Source: Geodermatophilus sp. DSM 45219 (lineage in GTDB: Bacteria > Actinomycetota > Actinomycetes > Mycobacteriales > Geodermatophilaceae). Taken from it: 64,000 nt of DNA. Where the stretch lies: the NCBI RefSeq assembly GCF_900104025.1, contig NZ_FNIQ01000003.1, positions 62,001 to 126,000 on the forward strand, in the 5' to 3' direction. Each line of letters begins with the position of its first letter. Position 1 is the stretch's first letter. The position numbers and the translations under genes were made by a program. Shown in pieces: positions 44,211 to 52,786 of this stretch. Under the pieces are notes generated by a model. It worked only from the letters and a program-made list of their open reading frames with translations, was not told the DNA's origin and did not search any database.

Positions 44211-46310
44211 TCAGGGCGGCAGCACCTGCCGGCCGGTCAGCCGCCGGCCCTGGACCAGTAGCGCGCCCAGCACCGCGGCGTCCAGCGGCGCGGACACCCG
44301 GTGGCCCTGGGCGTAGGTGCAGCCGACCCGCCGGGCGAGCTCGACCTGCTCGGCGGTCTCGACCCCCTCGGCCAGCACCCGCATGCCCAGCGTGGTGCCG
44401 AGCGCGACCACCGCGCCGAGGACCGCCTCCGGGGCGGCCCGGTCCGGCAGGGGCCCGGCGATCAGGGCCCGGTCGACCTTGAGCAGGTCGACCGGGAGCG
44501 AGGCCACCACCGCCAGCGAGCTGCGGCCGGTGCCGAAGTCGTCGATCGCGACACGGACGCCGTGCGCCCGCAGCGCCGCCAGTTGCTCGGCCGCCTGCCG
44601 GGGATCGCGGGCCACGCCGGCCTCGGTCAGCTCGACGAGCAGGTCCTGCGCCCGCAGGCCGCTCTCCTCCAGCGCCTCCAGGACGTCGTCCACGAGGGAG
44701 CCCGAGGTGAGGTGGACGGCGCTGACGTTGACACCGATCGTGAGCCGCAGGCCGTCGTCCGCCCACGCCCGGCCCTGCGCCAGCGCCACCCGCAGCATCC
44801 ACCGGGTGATGGGCACGATCAGCCCGTGCTCCTCGGCCACCGGCACGAACGCCGCCGGCAGGACCGGGCCGCGCTGGGGGTGGTCCCAGCGCAGCAGCGC
44901 CTCGCACCCGGCCACCTCGCCGGTGCCCAGGTGCAGCACCGGCTGCCAGTGCACGCTGAACTCGCCCCCCGAGGCCGCGTCGCGCAGCCGGCCGGCGATC
45001 TGCCGGCGGTCCTCGAGCTCGCCGCGCAGTGCGGGGGTGAACACCAGGTCGCGGTTGCGGCCCTCGGCCTTCGCCGCGTACATCGCGGCGTCGGCGTCCC
45101 GCAGCAGGTCGTCGGGGCCGGCGTGCGCGGAGTCGGAGGTCGCGATGCCGATGCTGACGGTCAGCGGCAGCCGCACCCCGGCCAACTCGAAGGGCTCGTC
45201 GAAGACGCCGTGGAACCGGCGGGCCAGCGCCACGCCGCCCTCGGCGTCGCAGTCGCGGGCGACCACCACGAACTCGTCCCCGCCGAGCCGGCCGACGACG
45301 TCGGTCGGGCGGGTGCGGTGCGCCAGGCGTGAGGCCAGCTCGCGCAGCAGCAGGTCGCCCGCGGCGTGGCCCAGCGAGTCGTTCACCTGCTTGAAGCCGT
45401 CGACGTCCATGAACAGGACGGTGACCCGGCCGCCCTCGTCCTCGGCCAGCGCGTCGGTGATGGCCTCGTGCAGCGCGGCCCGGTTGGGCAGCGAGGTGAG
45501 GTGGTCGTGGCGGGCCTGCCAGGCCGCCTGCTGCTCGGCGGTGACGCGGTCGGTGACGTCGGTGTGCGTGACGACGACCCGCGGCCGGTCGTCCACGGGG
45601 AAGGCCTGCACGTACCACCAGGTCGGCTCCGCGGGGCGCCGTCCCGGGACCGCCCGGGCGTAGTCCAGCGCGAAGGACGGCGCCCGCCGGGCGAACACCG
45701 CCTCCAGCCCATCGACCGCCGACCGCGCATCCCGGTCGCCGGCCGCGGCCGCGGCCCGGCACAGGGCGAGGTAGTCCTCCCCCACCCGGCCGAGGAACGG
45801 CTGCCCGGCCCGACCCGCGGCGTCGTCCCAGGCGCGGTTGGTGGTCAGGATCGTGCCGTCGGCGTCGAGGACCGCCGTCCGGGCCGGCAGCGCGTCGAGC
45901 ACCGCCCGGGTGAGCGAGGACTCCGCCGCCCGCTCGTCGTCGAGGGTGCGTCGCGCGTGCACGTCGCGGACCACGACGACCAGCTCCCCACCGGGCGCAC
46001 CGTGCACCCGCCCGCCGAGCCACCGGTCGAGCGAGGAGGCGAAGACCTCCACGTCCTGCGGCCGCCGGGTGTCGCGGGCGTGGCGGTGGGCGGTGACCAG
46101 CTCGCTGCCGGCCAGGTCGGGGAGGACGTCCCACACCCGGTGGCCGACCAGGTCCGCGGCCGGCCGGGCCAGCAGCCGTGCGGCGGCGGGGTTCACCCAG
46201 GTGAAGCGGTCGTCGTGGTCGAGGACCCAGACCGCGTCGCTGATGGCCGACAGCGCCTCGGTGACACGGGTCCGCCACGGCGGCAGCGGGAGGGCACCCC
46301 CTGAGGACAC
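44211..46310 (-). CDS. PAS-GGDEF-EAL cyclic-di-GMP enzyme
   Basis: A 699-residue cytosolic protein. GTG 46310 is preferred because GGAGG lies 5 nt upstream. Two PAS-like sensor domains (residues ~15-115 and ~130-260) precede a GGDEF domain with intact RLGGDEF (343-347) and an EAL domain. The EAL keeps CEALLRW (470-472), ELTEAG, IDDFGTGRSSL, KVDRALI and AEGVET. Both catalytic sites look complete, so it could make and degrade c-di-GMP depending on the PAS input. No transmembrane helix. Confidence 0.93.
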   Translation of the reverse strand: MSSGGALPLPPWRTRVTEALSAISDAVWVLDHDDRFTWVNPAAARLLARPAADLVGHRVWDVLPDLAGSELVTAHRHARDTRRPQDVEVFASSLDRWLGGRVHGAPGGELVVVVRDVHARRTLDDERAAESSLTRAVLDALPARTAVLDADGTILTTNRAWDDAAGRAGQPFLGRVGEDYLALCRAAAAAGDRDARSAVDGLEAVFARRAPSFALDYARAVPGRRPAEPTWWYVQAFPVDDRPRVVVTHTDVTDRVTAEQQAAWQARHDHLTSLPNRAALHEAITDALAEDEGGRVTVLFMDVDGFKQVNDSLGHAAGDLLLRELASRLAHRTRPTDVVGRLGGDEFVVVARDCDAEGGVALARRFHGVFDEPFELAGVRLPLTVSIGIATSDSAHAGPDDLLRDADAAMYAAKAEGRNRDLVFTPALRGELEDRRQIAGRLRDAASGGEFSVHWQPVLHLGTGEVAGCEALLRWDHPQRGPVLPAAFVPVAEEHGLIVPITRWMLRVALAQGRAWADDGLRLTIGVNVSAVHLTSGSLVDDVLEALEESGLRAQDLLVELTEAGVARDPRQAAEQLAALRAHGVRVAIDDFGTGRSSLAVVASLPVDLLKVDRALIAGPLPDRAAPEAVLGAVVALGTTLGMRVLAEGVETAEQVELARRVGCTYAQGHRVSAPLDAAVLGALLVQGRRLTGRQVLPP

Positions 46311-46419
46311 TCGACCTCCGATCGCCGTCCGGGGGATCACGCGGCTCGGATCGTCGGACGGTGGACCCGGATGGTAGGCGTCCGGCCGCGGGGCTGCGGC
46401 CCGCCGTGCGGAGACGTCC

Positions 46420-46425
46420 TACTGT
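46420..46425 (+). promoter_or_regulatory. -10 element ahead of the acyl-CoA dehydrogenase
   Basis: TACTGT, 54 bp before GTG 46480 in the gap divergent from the GGDEF-EAL gene. No convincing -35 was seen. Confidence 0.3.
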
Positions 46426-46479
46426 GGCGGGACCGGGGCCGCAGGTGCCCGGATCCAGCCGAACCGCTGCGGAGGCGTC

Positions 46480-48279
46480 GTGCGCCCGTCGTTGATCCTG
46501 TCCCGCCGCGACCTGGACTTCCTGCTGCACGAGTGGCTCGAAGTCGAGGGTCTGGGAAAGCGGCCTCGCTACGCCGAGCACTCGCGGGAGACCTTCGACG
46601 CGGTGCTCGACCTCGCCGAGCAGATCGCGACCGAGCACTTCGCGCCGCACAACCGCAAGGCCGACGAGAACGAGCCGCACATGGTCGACGGGAAGGCCGT
46701 CCTCATCCCCGAGGTCAAGGCCGCCCTCGACGTGTTCACCGCGGCCGGGTTGATGGCCGGCAGCTTCGACGAGGAGTACGGCGGCATGCAGCTGCCGCAC
46801 GTGGTCGGCCAGGCGGTGTTCGCCTGGTTCAAGGCGGCCAACGTCGCGACGTCGGCCTACCCGTTCCTGACGATGGGCAACGCGAGGCTGCTGCTGGCGC
46901 ACGGCACCCGGGAGCAGATCGAGACCTACGTCCGACCGGAGCTCGAGGGCCGCTGGTTCGGCACCATGGCGCTGTCCGAGCCGCAGGCGGGCTCCTCGCT
47001 CGCCGACATCACCACGAAGGCGGTGCCGCAGGAGGACGGCACCCACCGGCTCTTCGGCAACAAGATGTGGATCTCCGGCGGCGACCACGAGCTGACGGAG
47101 AACATCGTCCACCTGGTGCTGGCCAAGATCCCCGGCGGACCGCCCGGGGTGAAGGGCATCTCGCTGTTCATCGTCCCGAAGTTCCTGGTGGACGCGGACG
47201 GCTCGCTGGGCGAGCGCAACGACGTCGTCCTGGCCGGCCTCAACCACAAGATGGGCTACCGGGGGACGACGAACACGCTGCTGAACTTCGGCGAGGGCGT
47301 GCACCGCCCCGGCGGGCAGCCCGGCGCCGTCGGGCACCTCGTCGGCGAGCCGCACCGCGGCCTGTCCTACATGTTCCACATGATGAACGAGGCACGGATC
47401 GGCGTCGGCATGGGCGCGACCGTGCTCGGCTACACCGGCTACCTGCACGCCGTCGAGTACGCCCGCACCCGCAGGCAGGGCCGGCCGGCGGCGGCGGCGG
47501 CGAAGGACCCCTCCTCCCCCGCCGTCCCGATCGTCCAGCACCCCGACGTGCGCCGGATGCTGCTGGCCGCGAAGTCCTACGCCGAGGGCGGGATGGCCCT
47601 GGGCCTGTACTGCGCCCGGCTGGTCGACGAGGAGCAGACGGGCGAGACCGAGGCCGACCGGGCCCGCGCGCACCTGCTGCTCGACACCCTCACCCCGATC
47701 GCCAAGGCATGGCCCTCGCAGTGGGGCCCGGTCGCCGACGACCTCGCGATCCAGGTGCACGGCGGCTACGGCTACACCCGCGACTACCCGGTCGAGCAGT
47801 TCTACCGGGACAACCGGCTCAACCCGATCCACGAGGGCACCAACGGCATCCAGGCCCTGGACCTGCTCGGCCGGAAGGTCGTCGCACAGGGCGGCGCCGG
47901 GCTGGCGCTGCTCGGCGAGACGATCGGGGCGACGACCACGCGCGCCGCGGGCACGCAGTGGGCCGGCTTCGCCGCCGACCTGGACGCCGCGGTGGCGCGG
48001 ATGGGCTCGGTGACCGCGACGTTGTGGGGCTCCGGCGACCCCGAGCTCGCGCTGGCCAACGCCAGCGTCTACCTGGAGGCCGCGGGACACGTCGTCGTCG
48101 CGTGGCTGTGGCTGGAGCAGGCGCTGGCCTGCGAGGGCGCGTCCTCGGCCTTCCACGAGGGCAAGCGCGCGGCCGCCCGGTACTTCTGGCGCTGGGAGCT
48201 GCCGCGCACCGGCGCCCAGTTCGACCTGCTGGAGTCGCTGGACCGCACGGTCCTCGACACCGACGCGGCCTGGCTGTAG
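46480..48279 (+). CDS. acyl-CoA dehydrogenase (FadE-like, long form)
   Basis: A 599-residue flavoprotein, longer than the classic 380-residue enzymes. GTG 46480 has GGAGG 5 nt upstream. Features include MALSEPQAGSSLADITTKA (FAD/substrate loop), NKMWISGGDHEL, MMNEARIGVGMGATVLGY and VHGGYGYTRDYPVEQFYRDN near the FAD adenine site. The extra C-terminal domain with a helical end is typical of FadE5/DmdC-type enzymes. It oxidises an acyl-CoA to the 2-enoyl form; chain length unknown. Confidence 0.92.
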   Translation: MRPSLILSRRDLDFLLHEWLEVEGLGKRPRYAEHSRETFDAVLDLAEQIATEHFAPHNRKADENEPHMVDGKAVLIPEVKAALDVFTAAGLMAGSFDEEYGGMQLPHVVGQAVFAWFKAANVATSAYPFLTMGNARLLLAHGTREQIETYVRPELEGRWFGTMALSEPQAGSSLADITTKAVPQEDGTHRLFGNKMWISGGDHELTENIVHLVLAKIPGGPPGVKGISLFIVPKFLVDADGSLGERNDVVLAGLNHKMGYRGTTNTLLNFGEGVHRPGGQPGAVGHLVGEPHRGLSYMFHMMNEARIGVGMGATVLGYTGYLHAVEYARTRRQGRPAAAAAKDPSSPAVPIVQHPDVRRMLLAAKSYAEGGMALGLYCARLVDEEQTGETEADRARAHLLLDTLTPIAKAWPSQWGPVADDLAIQVHGGYGYTRDYPVEQFYRDNRLNPIHEGTNGIQALDLLGRKVVAQGGAGLALLGETIGATTTRAAGTQWAGFAADLDAAVARMGSVTATLWGSGDPELALANASVYLEAAGHVVVAWLWLEQALACEGASSAFHEGKRAAARYFWRWELPRTGAQFDLLESLDRTVLDTDAAWL

Positions 48280-48338
48280 GAGGAGGACCCCCTCCTCCCC
48301 ACCCCCCGCATGCTCGGGGCGGTGCCCCCTGGAGGGCG
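48280..48338. repeat. dispersed palindromic element, copy 4
   Basis: Starts directly after the acyl-CoA dehydrogenase stop with AGGAGGACCCCCTCCTCCCC, then ACCCCCCGCATGCTCGGGGC and GGTGCCCC. Arms CCCCGC/GCGGGG-like and CACC/GGTG give a stem. Confidence 0.75.
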
Positions 48339-48354
48339 CCACCGGGGCGTCCGT

Positions 48355-48385
48355 GCGTGTCGGCTACCGCAACTGCCCACTCGGC
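48355..48385. repeat. 31-bp dispersed motif, second copy
   Basis: GCGTGTCGGCTACCGCAACT followed by GCCCACTCGGC; identical to 42090-42120 except for one base (T/G). Here it lacks the inverted partner seen at the first site. Confidence 0.8.
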
Positions 48386-48508
48386 CGGTGGCCGCCGGGC
48401 CGGGCAGACGAGCGCCCCGCGACTCCGGACAGGAGCTGCGGGGCGCTGGTGACGTGTGGGGACGGCCACCCTTCAGCGGCCCACCGGCCCCGTCCCGGGT
48501 CCCGTGCT

Positions 48509-48546
48509 GAGCCCTGCGAGGGGTGGGGCGGACGGGGTCCTCCAAC
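48509..48546 (-). repeat. dispersed palindromic element, copy 5
   Basis: On the minus strand it reads GGAGGACCCCGTCCGCCCCA then CCCCTCGCAGGGCTC. It lies just past the stop of the minus-strand 59-residue membrane protein gene, facing copy 4. Confidence 0.7.
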
Positions 48547-48573
48547 GAGGCGTGGGGGCAGGGAGGTCCCCGA

Positions 48574-48753
48574 TCAGGCGGCGCGGACCCCCACCGGTTC
48601 GGCGGTCGCGGTCCGGGTCACCGAGCCCCCGGGCACGGCAGTCGCGGCGCGCTTCTCGCGCTCGTACCGCGCCGTCGAGGAGGTGCCCATCGCGATCACC
48701 AGTGCGGTCAGGACCACGAACCCGATGAGGGTCACGGCCGGCCACAGCACCAT
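48574..48753 (-). CDS. small single-pass membrane protein
   Basis: A 59-residue protein starting at ATG 48753, with GAAGGGG about 8 nt upstream. Residues 1-22 form one hydrophobic helix (MVLWPAVTLIGFVVLTALVI), followed by a positively charged RYEREKRAA segment and a Thr/Val-rich tail ending GVRAA. The positive residues after the helix suggest an N-out, C-in orientation. No homologous family was recognised. Its intergenic flanks hold repeat copies, and it is divergent from an MFS gene. Confidence 0.7.
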   Translation of the reverse strand: MVLWPAVTLIGFVVLTALVIAMGTSSTARYEREKRAATAVPGGSVTRTATAEPVGVRAA

Positions 48754-48878
48754 CAGTCAAACCCCTTCGTGCAGGAAGTCACCGTCGGGTCCAGCCCGGC
48801 GGCGCGTGTCGTCGGAGCCGGGTCTACCCCGCCCGGCCGCCGTCCCAACCGTCCGTTCGCCGCCGTACCCGATGGTGT

Positions 48879-50369
48879 GTGACCGACTCCACTCCCCCGG
48901 GCAGGCGCGCCCGGCGCGTCGGCCCGTGGTCTGATCGCCGGGTGTCCCGCGGCGCCGACGGCGAGCAGCGCCACCCGCGCCCGGTCCTGCTGGTCGCGGT
49001 CCTCGCGCTCGGCACGACGGCGCTGTCGCTCATGCAGAGCCTCGTCGTCCCGCTGCTGCCGGCGATCGGCGAGCAGCTGGGGGTCTCGGCGAACGCCGCC
49101 GGCTGGGTGCTGACCGCCAACCTGCTGGCCGCCGCGGTCGCGACGCCCGTGCTCGGCCGCCTCGGGGACACCTGGGGTGAGCGCCCGGTGGCGCTCGGCG
49201 TCCTCGTGGCCATGTCGGTGGGGACGCTGCTGTCCCTGGTCACCGCCTCGCTGCCGCTGCTGCTGGTGGCGCGCGTGCTGCAGGGCGCCTCCTACGGGCT
49301 GTTCCCGCTGGCGATCAGCGTGCTCCGCCGCGAGCTGCCCGCCGCGCGGCTCGACGTGGCGATGTCGGTCGTCAGCAGCACGCTCGCGGTCGGCGGCGTC
49401 GTCGGCCTGGTCGCCGCCGGGGTGCTCACCCAGGACGGCGCGGACTACCGGCGGCCCTTCTGGATCGGCCTGGGCGTCTGCCTGGTCACGCTGGTGCTGA
49501 CGGCGGTGGTGCTGCCGCGCCGGCCGGCCGCGGGGTCGGGCCGGGTCGACTGGGCCGGCGCCGCGGTGCTCGCCGCGGGCCTGGTGCTCCTGCTGCTGCC
49601 GGTCTCGCAGGGCAACACCTGGGGCTGGACGTCTCCGGCGACGCTGGTCTGCCTGGCCGGGGCCGCGCTGGTCCTGCCCGGCTGGGTGCTGCTGCAGCGG
49701 CGCACCGCGCAGCCGCTGGTGCGCCCGGGGCTGCTGGCCGACCCGCGCGTCGTCGTCCCCAACGTCGCCGGGCTGCTCACCGGCGTGGGGCTGTTCGCAT
49801 CGTTCCTCGTCGTCCTGCAGTTCGTGCAGACGCCGGCCGCCGCCGGGTACGGCTTCGGCGCCACCGTGCTGGAGGCCGCGGTGGTCTACCTGCTGCCCGG
49901 CGGGGTGGCCGGGGTCCTGCTCGGGCCGGTGGCCGGCCGGGTCGTCGCCCGCCTCGGCGCGCGGACCACGCTGCGGGCCGGTGCGGTCTGCGGGGTCGCG
50001 GGGTTCCTGCTGTTCGCGGTGCTCCGCGACACGCCTGCCCAGGTGGTCGCGGCCGGGCTGCTCACCCAGGTGTGGGTCACCGTGGCCTACGCGGCGCTGC
50101 CCGCGCTCGTCGTCGCCGCCGTCCGGCCCGCGGAGACCGGCGTGGCCAACGCGGTGAACTCCATCGCGCGGTCGGTGGGTCAGGCCGTGGGCAGCACGGT
50201 CACCGTCGCGGTCCTGGCCGCCGGGACGGCGGCCGCCACCGGGTTCCCCACCGCCGGCGCGTTCACCGCCGTCGCGCTGGTCGGGGCGGGCAGCGCGGCC
50301 GCCGTCGCCCTGGTGACGCTGACCGGCCGGCGCGGCCCCGCGCGGGTGCCGGCGGCCGACGCGGGCTGA
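48879..50369 (+). CDS. MFS transporter (DHA2-like)
   Basis: A 496-residue transporter with about 14 hydrophobic segments and an Arg-rich N-terminus. MQSLVVPLLPAIGEQLGVS resembles the DHA2 motif D1 region; GRLGDTWGERP is motif A and RVLQGASYGLFPLAISVL is motif B. GTG 48879. Most likely a drug/small-molecule exporter; no regulator is adjacent. Confidence 0.9.
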   Translation: MTDSTPPGRRARRVGPWSDRRVSRGADGEQRHPRPVLLVAVLALGTTALSLMQSLVVPLLPAIGEQLGVSANAAGWVLTANLLAAAVATPVLGRLGDTWGERPVALGVLVAMSVGTLLSLVTASLPLLLVARVLQGASYGLFPLAISVLRRELPAARLDVAMSVVSSTLAVGGVVGLVAAGVLTQDGADYRRPFWIGLGVCLVTLVLTAVVLPRRPAAGSGRVDWAGAAVLAAGLVLLLLPVSQGNTWGWTSPATLVCLAGAALVLPGWVLLQRRTAQPLVRPGLLADPRVVVPNVAGLLTGVGLFASFLVVLQFVQTPAAAGYGFGATVLEAAVVYLLPGGVAGVLLGPVAGRVVARLGARTTLRAGAVCGVAGFLLFAVLRDTPAQVVAAGLLTQVWVTVAYAALPALVVAAVRPAETGVANAVNSIARSVGQAVGSTVTVAVLAAGTAAATGFPTAGAFTAVALVGAGSAAAVALVTLTGRRGPARVPAADAG

Positions 50370-50474
50370 TCGACGAGATCACGGACCGGTTGCGACACAC
50401 CGGCGTCGGGCATGGACGACGATCATCCGGGGAACGACTGCCTGGATCACTCCCATCCCACCGGAGGACTGACG

Positions 50475-51518
50475 ATGGCCCGCTCCACCGGCTCGCGCGG
50501 CAGCGAAACCGCGGCCAAGGACACCCGGTTCGCCGGCAACCGCGCTGGGGATCCAGCGCCTGACGACCCCAAGGTCAACGACACCCGGCTCGACAACGCC
50601 CCGCAGGGCACCGACCGCACGGCGACGACCGGCGGCACGCTGAAGCGGACGTTCACGGAGTTCAGCGAGGACAACCTCACCGACTGGGCGGCCGCGCTCA
50701 CCTACTACGGCACGCTGGCGCTGTTCCCGGCGCTGATCGCGCTGCTGTCCATCGTCGGGCTGCTGACGAACCCGCAGGAGCTCACCGACGCCCTCACCGC
50801 GGTGGTGCCGGCCCAGGCGGCGGAGACGCTCAACCCGGTGATCGAGCAGCTGGCCGGCAACACCGCACCGGTGGGCATCGGGCTGATCGTCGGTCTGGCC
50901 GCCGCCATCTGGTCGGCCTCGGGCTACGTCGGGGCCTTCACCCGCGCCGCCAACGTGGTGTACGAGACCCCCGAGGGCCGCAAGGTCTGGAAGCTCAAGC
51001 CGCTGCAGCTGCTGATCACCCTGATCGGCGTGCTGTTCGCCGCGCTGGTCGTGGCCATGCTCGTGCTCAGCGGCCCGGTCGTCGACGCCATCGGCCAGGC
51101 CCTCCGCCTGCCCTCCGCCGTGCTGACGATCTGGAGCTGGGCCAAGTGGCCGGTCGTCGTCCTGATCGTCGCGCTGATGATCGCGGTCCTCTACTACTCG
51201 ACCCCCAATGTCAAGCTGCGCGGATTCCGCTTCACCAGCCCCGGTGCCGCCGTCGCGCTGCTGGTGTGGGCCGTCGCCTCGGCGCTGTTCGCCTTCTACG
51301 TGGCCAACTTCAGCAACTACAACGCCACGTACGGCGCCCTGGCCGGCGTGATCGTCTTCCTGGTGTGGTTCTGGATCACCAACCTCGCCCTGCTGTTCGG
51401 CATCGAGCTCGACGCCGAGATCGAGCGCACCAAGGAGCTCAAGGAGGGCGTGCCGCTGGCGGAGAAGGAGATCCAGCTGGACGCCCGCGCCGAGCCCAAG
51501 GAGCGCAACACCCACTAG
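50475..51518 (+). CDS. YihY/BrkB family membrane protein
   Basis: A 347-residue protein. ATG 50475 has CGGAGG upstream. A polar N-terminal tail of about 65 residues is followed by the YihY core: DWAAALTYYGTLALFPALIA, SGYVGAFTRAANVVYET and YYSTPNVKLRGFRFTSPGA, with six transmembrane helices. The C-terminus is charged (GIELDAEIERTKELKEG). The family was once called ribonuclease BN by error and its function is unknown; roles in envelope or lipid transport have been proposed. Confidence 0.92.
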   Translation: MARSTGSRGSETAAKDTRFAGNRAGDPAPDDPKVNDTRLDNAPQGTDRTATTGGTLKRTFTEFSEDNLTDWAAALTYYGTLALFPALIALLSIVGLLTNPQELTDALTAVVPAQAAETLNPVIEQLAGNTAPVGIGLIVGLAAAIWSASGYVGAFTRAANVVYETPEGRKVWKLKPLQLLITLIGVLFAALVVAMLVLSGPVVDAIGQALRLPSAVLTIWSWAKWPVVVLIVALMIAVLYYSTPNVKLRGFRFTSPGAAVALLVWAVASALFAFYVANFSNYNATYGALAGVIVFLVWFWITNLALLFGIELDAEIERTKELKEGVPLAEKEIQLDARAEPKERNTH

Positions 51519-51575
51519 AAGGACCCCCTGCCCCCCACCACTCGCACGCTCGTGGCGGGACCCTGCAGGGGGCCA
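51519..51575. repeat. dispersed palindromic element, copy 6
   Basis: Begins at the base after the yihY stop: AAGGACCCCCTGCCCCCCAC, then CACTCGCACGCTCGTGG. Outer arms CCCCCTGC (51524-51531) and GCAGGGGG (51565-51572) match those of copy 2. Confidence 0.8.
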
Positions 51576-51586
51576 CACTCCCCGCT

Positions 51587-51632
51587 CACGACAGCGGCCC
51601 CCTACCCGATCCGGGAGGGGGCCGCTGTCGTG
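51587..51632. terminator. strong bidirectional terminator
   Basis: A perfect 17-bp stem, CACGACAGCGGCCCCCT (51587-51603) with 51616-51632, and a 12-nt loop, between the convergent yihY and hemerythrin genes. It is additional to the repeat element just before it. Confidence 0.9.
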
Positions 51633-51637
51633 TCGGC

Positions 51638-52345
51638 TCAGCGGGACGTCGGCGGGCGGTCCCCCCGGCGGGCCAGCGGTGCCCGCTCCACCAGGCCGGC
51701 CAGCCCGGCCAGCCCCTGGCTGACCGCCCGGCCGACGGGAGCCAGCCCGGCGGGGGCACGGCGGACAGCGGCATCGACGACGTCCCGGCTGCGGTCGATC
51801 ACCGTCAGCGGCAGCGCCGAGAGGGCGTGGCCCGGCGGACGGCGGGACACCGTCGGGTGCGGCCGGGTCGGCGAGATGCGGCGGACCAGGTCCCAGCGGC
51901 GACCCAGCGCCCGCAGCTCGTGCGGGTCGAGCCGCTCCTGCAGCCGGGGGAGGAGCACGTCCTCCTCGTCGCGGACGTCCTCGTCCAGGACCTCCACGAG
52001 CCTGGACAGCCGTTGCGCCCGCCGCGGGTCGTCGTGGCCGAGCGTCTCGAGCTCGCTGACCAGCTCGTTGACCTCCTGGTGTTCCTGCTCGATGCGCAGG
52101 GTCAGCTCCTCGCCGTCGGGGAGCACCCTGCGCACCACGGGCCACAGCACGCTCTCCTCGGCGAAGGCGTGGCTGAACACCAGCCGGTCGATGCGGGTGA
52201 GCACCTCCTCCTGGGCGCGTCCGGTCGTGCCCGCCAGCTCCTGCAGCAGCCGGTCGAGGCGGACGTGGTCCTCGCGCTGGCGGACCAGGACGCTGCCCGG
52301 CCCCCCGAGCTCGGCGTCGGACTGGTCGGCGATGGAACGGCTCAC
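51638..52345 (-). CDS. hemerythrin HHE-domain protein
   Basis: A 235-residue protein. GTG 52345 has CGGAGG upstream. The N-terminal 150 residues form a four-helix HHE bundle with candidate di-iron ligands in EDHVRLDRLL, FSHAFAEESVLWP, QEHQEVNEL and DEEDVLLPRL. The C-terminal 85 residues are Arg/Pro-rich with a helical stretch (GLAPVGRAVSQGLAGLAGL). Family members bind oxygen, NO or iron; a stress role is likely. Confidence 0.88.
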   Translation of the reverse strand: MSRSIADQSDAELGGPGSVLVRQREDHVRLDRLLQELAGTTGRAQEEVLTRIDRLVFSHAFAEESVLWPVVRRVLPDGEELTLRIEQEHQEVNELVSELETLGHDDPRRAQRLSRLVEVLDEDVRDEEDVLLPRLQERLDPHELRALGRRWDLVRRISPTRPHPTVSRRPPGHALSALPLTVIDRSRDVVDAAVRRAPAGLAPVGRAVSQGLAGLAGLVERAPLARRGDRPPTSR

Positions 52346-52746
52346 GGCAGGTACCTCCGGGTGCGGCTGGAGCCCGTGTGGTGCCCGCCGGGGACCCGCG
52401 GCATGCCCCCGGCGCCGGGAGAGGCAGCTCGCGGGCGGCCCAGGTGGCCGGCCGGCAGGTCGAGGACGCGCACGGCGACGAGCTGCGGGAGGGTCTCGAC
52501 GACACGCTCCCCGCCCGCCCTGACCGCGCCGCCGCCTGACCGCCCGGACCCCGGGTCGGCGAGCGCTCCCGGCCTCCATCGCATCGTGGTCAACGCGTCG
52601 AGGGCGTGACCGGGCTGCAGGTCACCGAGGTCGACACCGCCGTCGACGACGTCCACCTGCCGTCCGACGACGACGGCCAGCAGCAGGAGCCTGCGCGGGT
52701 CCGGTGACGCCCGCCGTCCCGACCGAGGCCGACGCCGCCGCACCAC
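52346..52746. other. 401-bp gap without a convincing gene
   Basis: It lies between two minus-strand genes. A 33-codon plus-strand ORF (52606-52707, GTG start, VTGLQVTEVDTAVDDV) has plausible composition but no ribosome site or partner. Nothing else, including tRNA, was seen. The hemerythrin promoter should lie at the left end, but no clear -10 box was found. Confidence 0.5.
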
Positions 52747-52779
52747 GACGGGCCGGCTCCCCGTGGGGGCCGGCCCGTC
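52747..52779 (-). terminator. terminator after the PAS-PP2C phosphatase
   Basis: GACGGGCCGGC (52747-52757) pairs with 52769-52779; the loop itself contains CCCC/GGGG pairing. It lies 7 bp past the phosphatase stop. Confidence 0.8.
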
Positions 52780-52786
52780 GGCGCGT

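Noticed and set aside
43803-44261. Open frame through the 87-bp tandem array as a gene
   Set aside because: Frames are open on both strands only because 87 is a multiple of three; no ribosome site or recognisable fold.
52606-52707. 33-codon plus-strand ORF
   Set aside because: Plausible composition, but no ribosome site, promoter or partner; too short to support.
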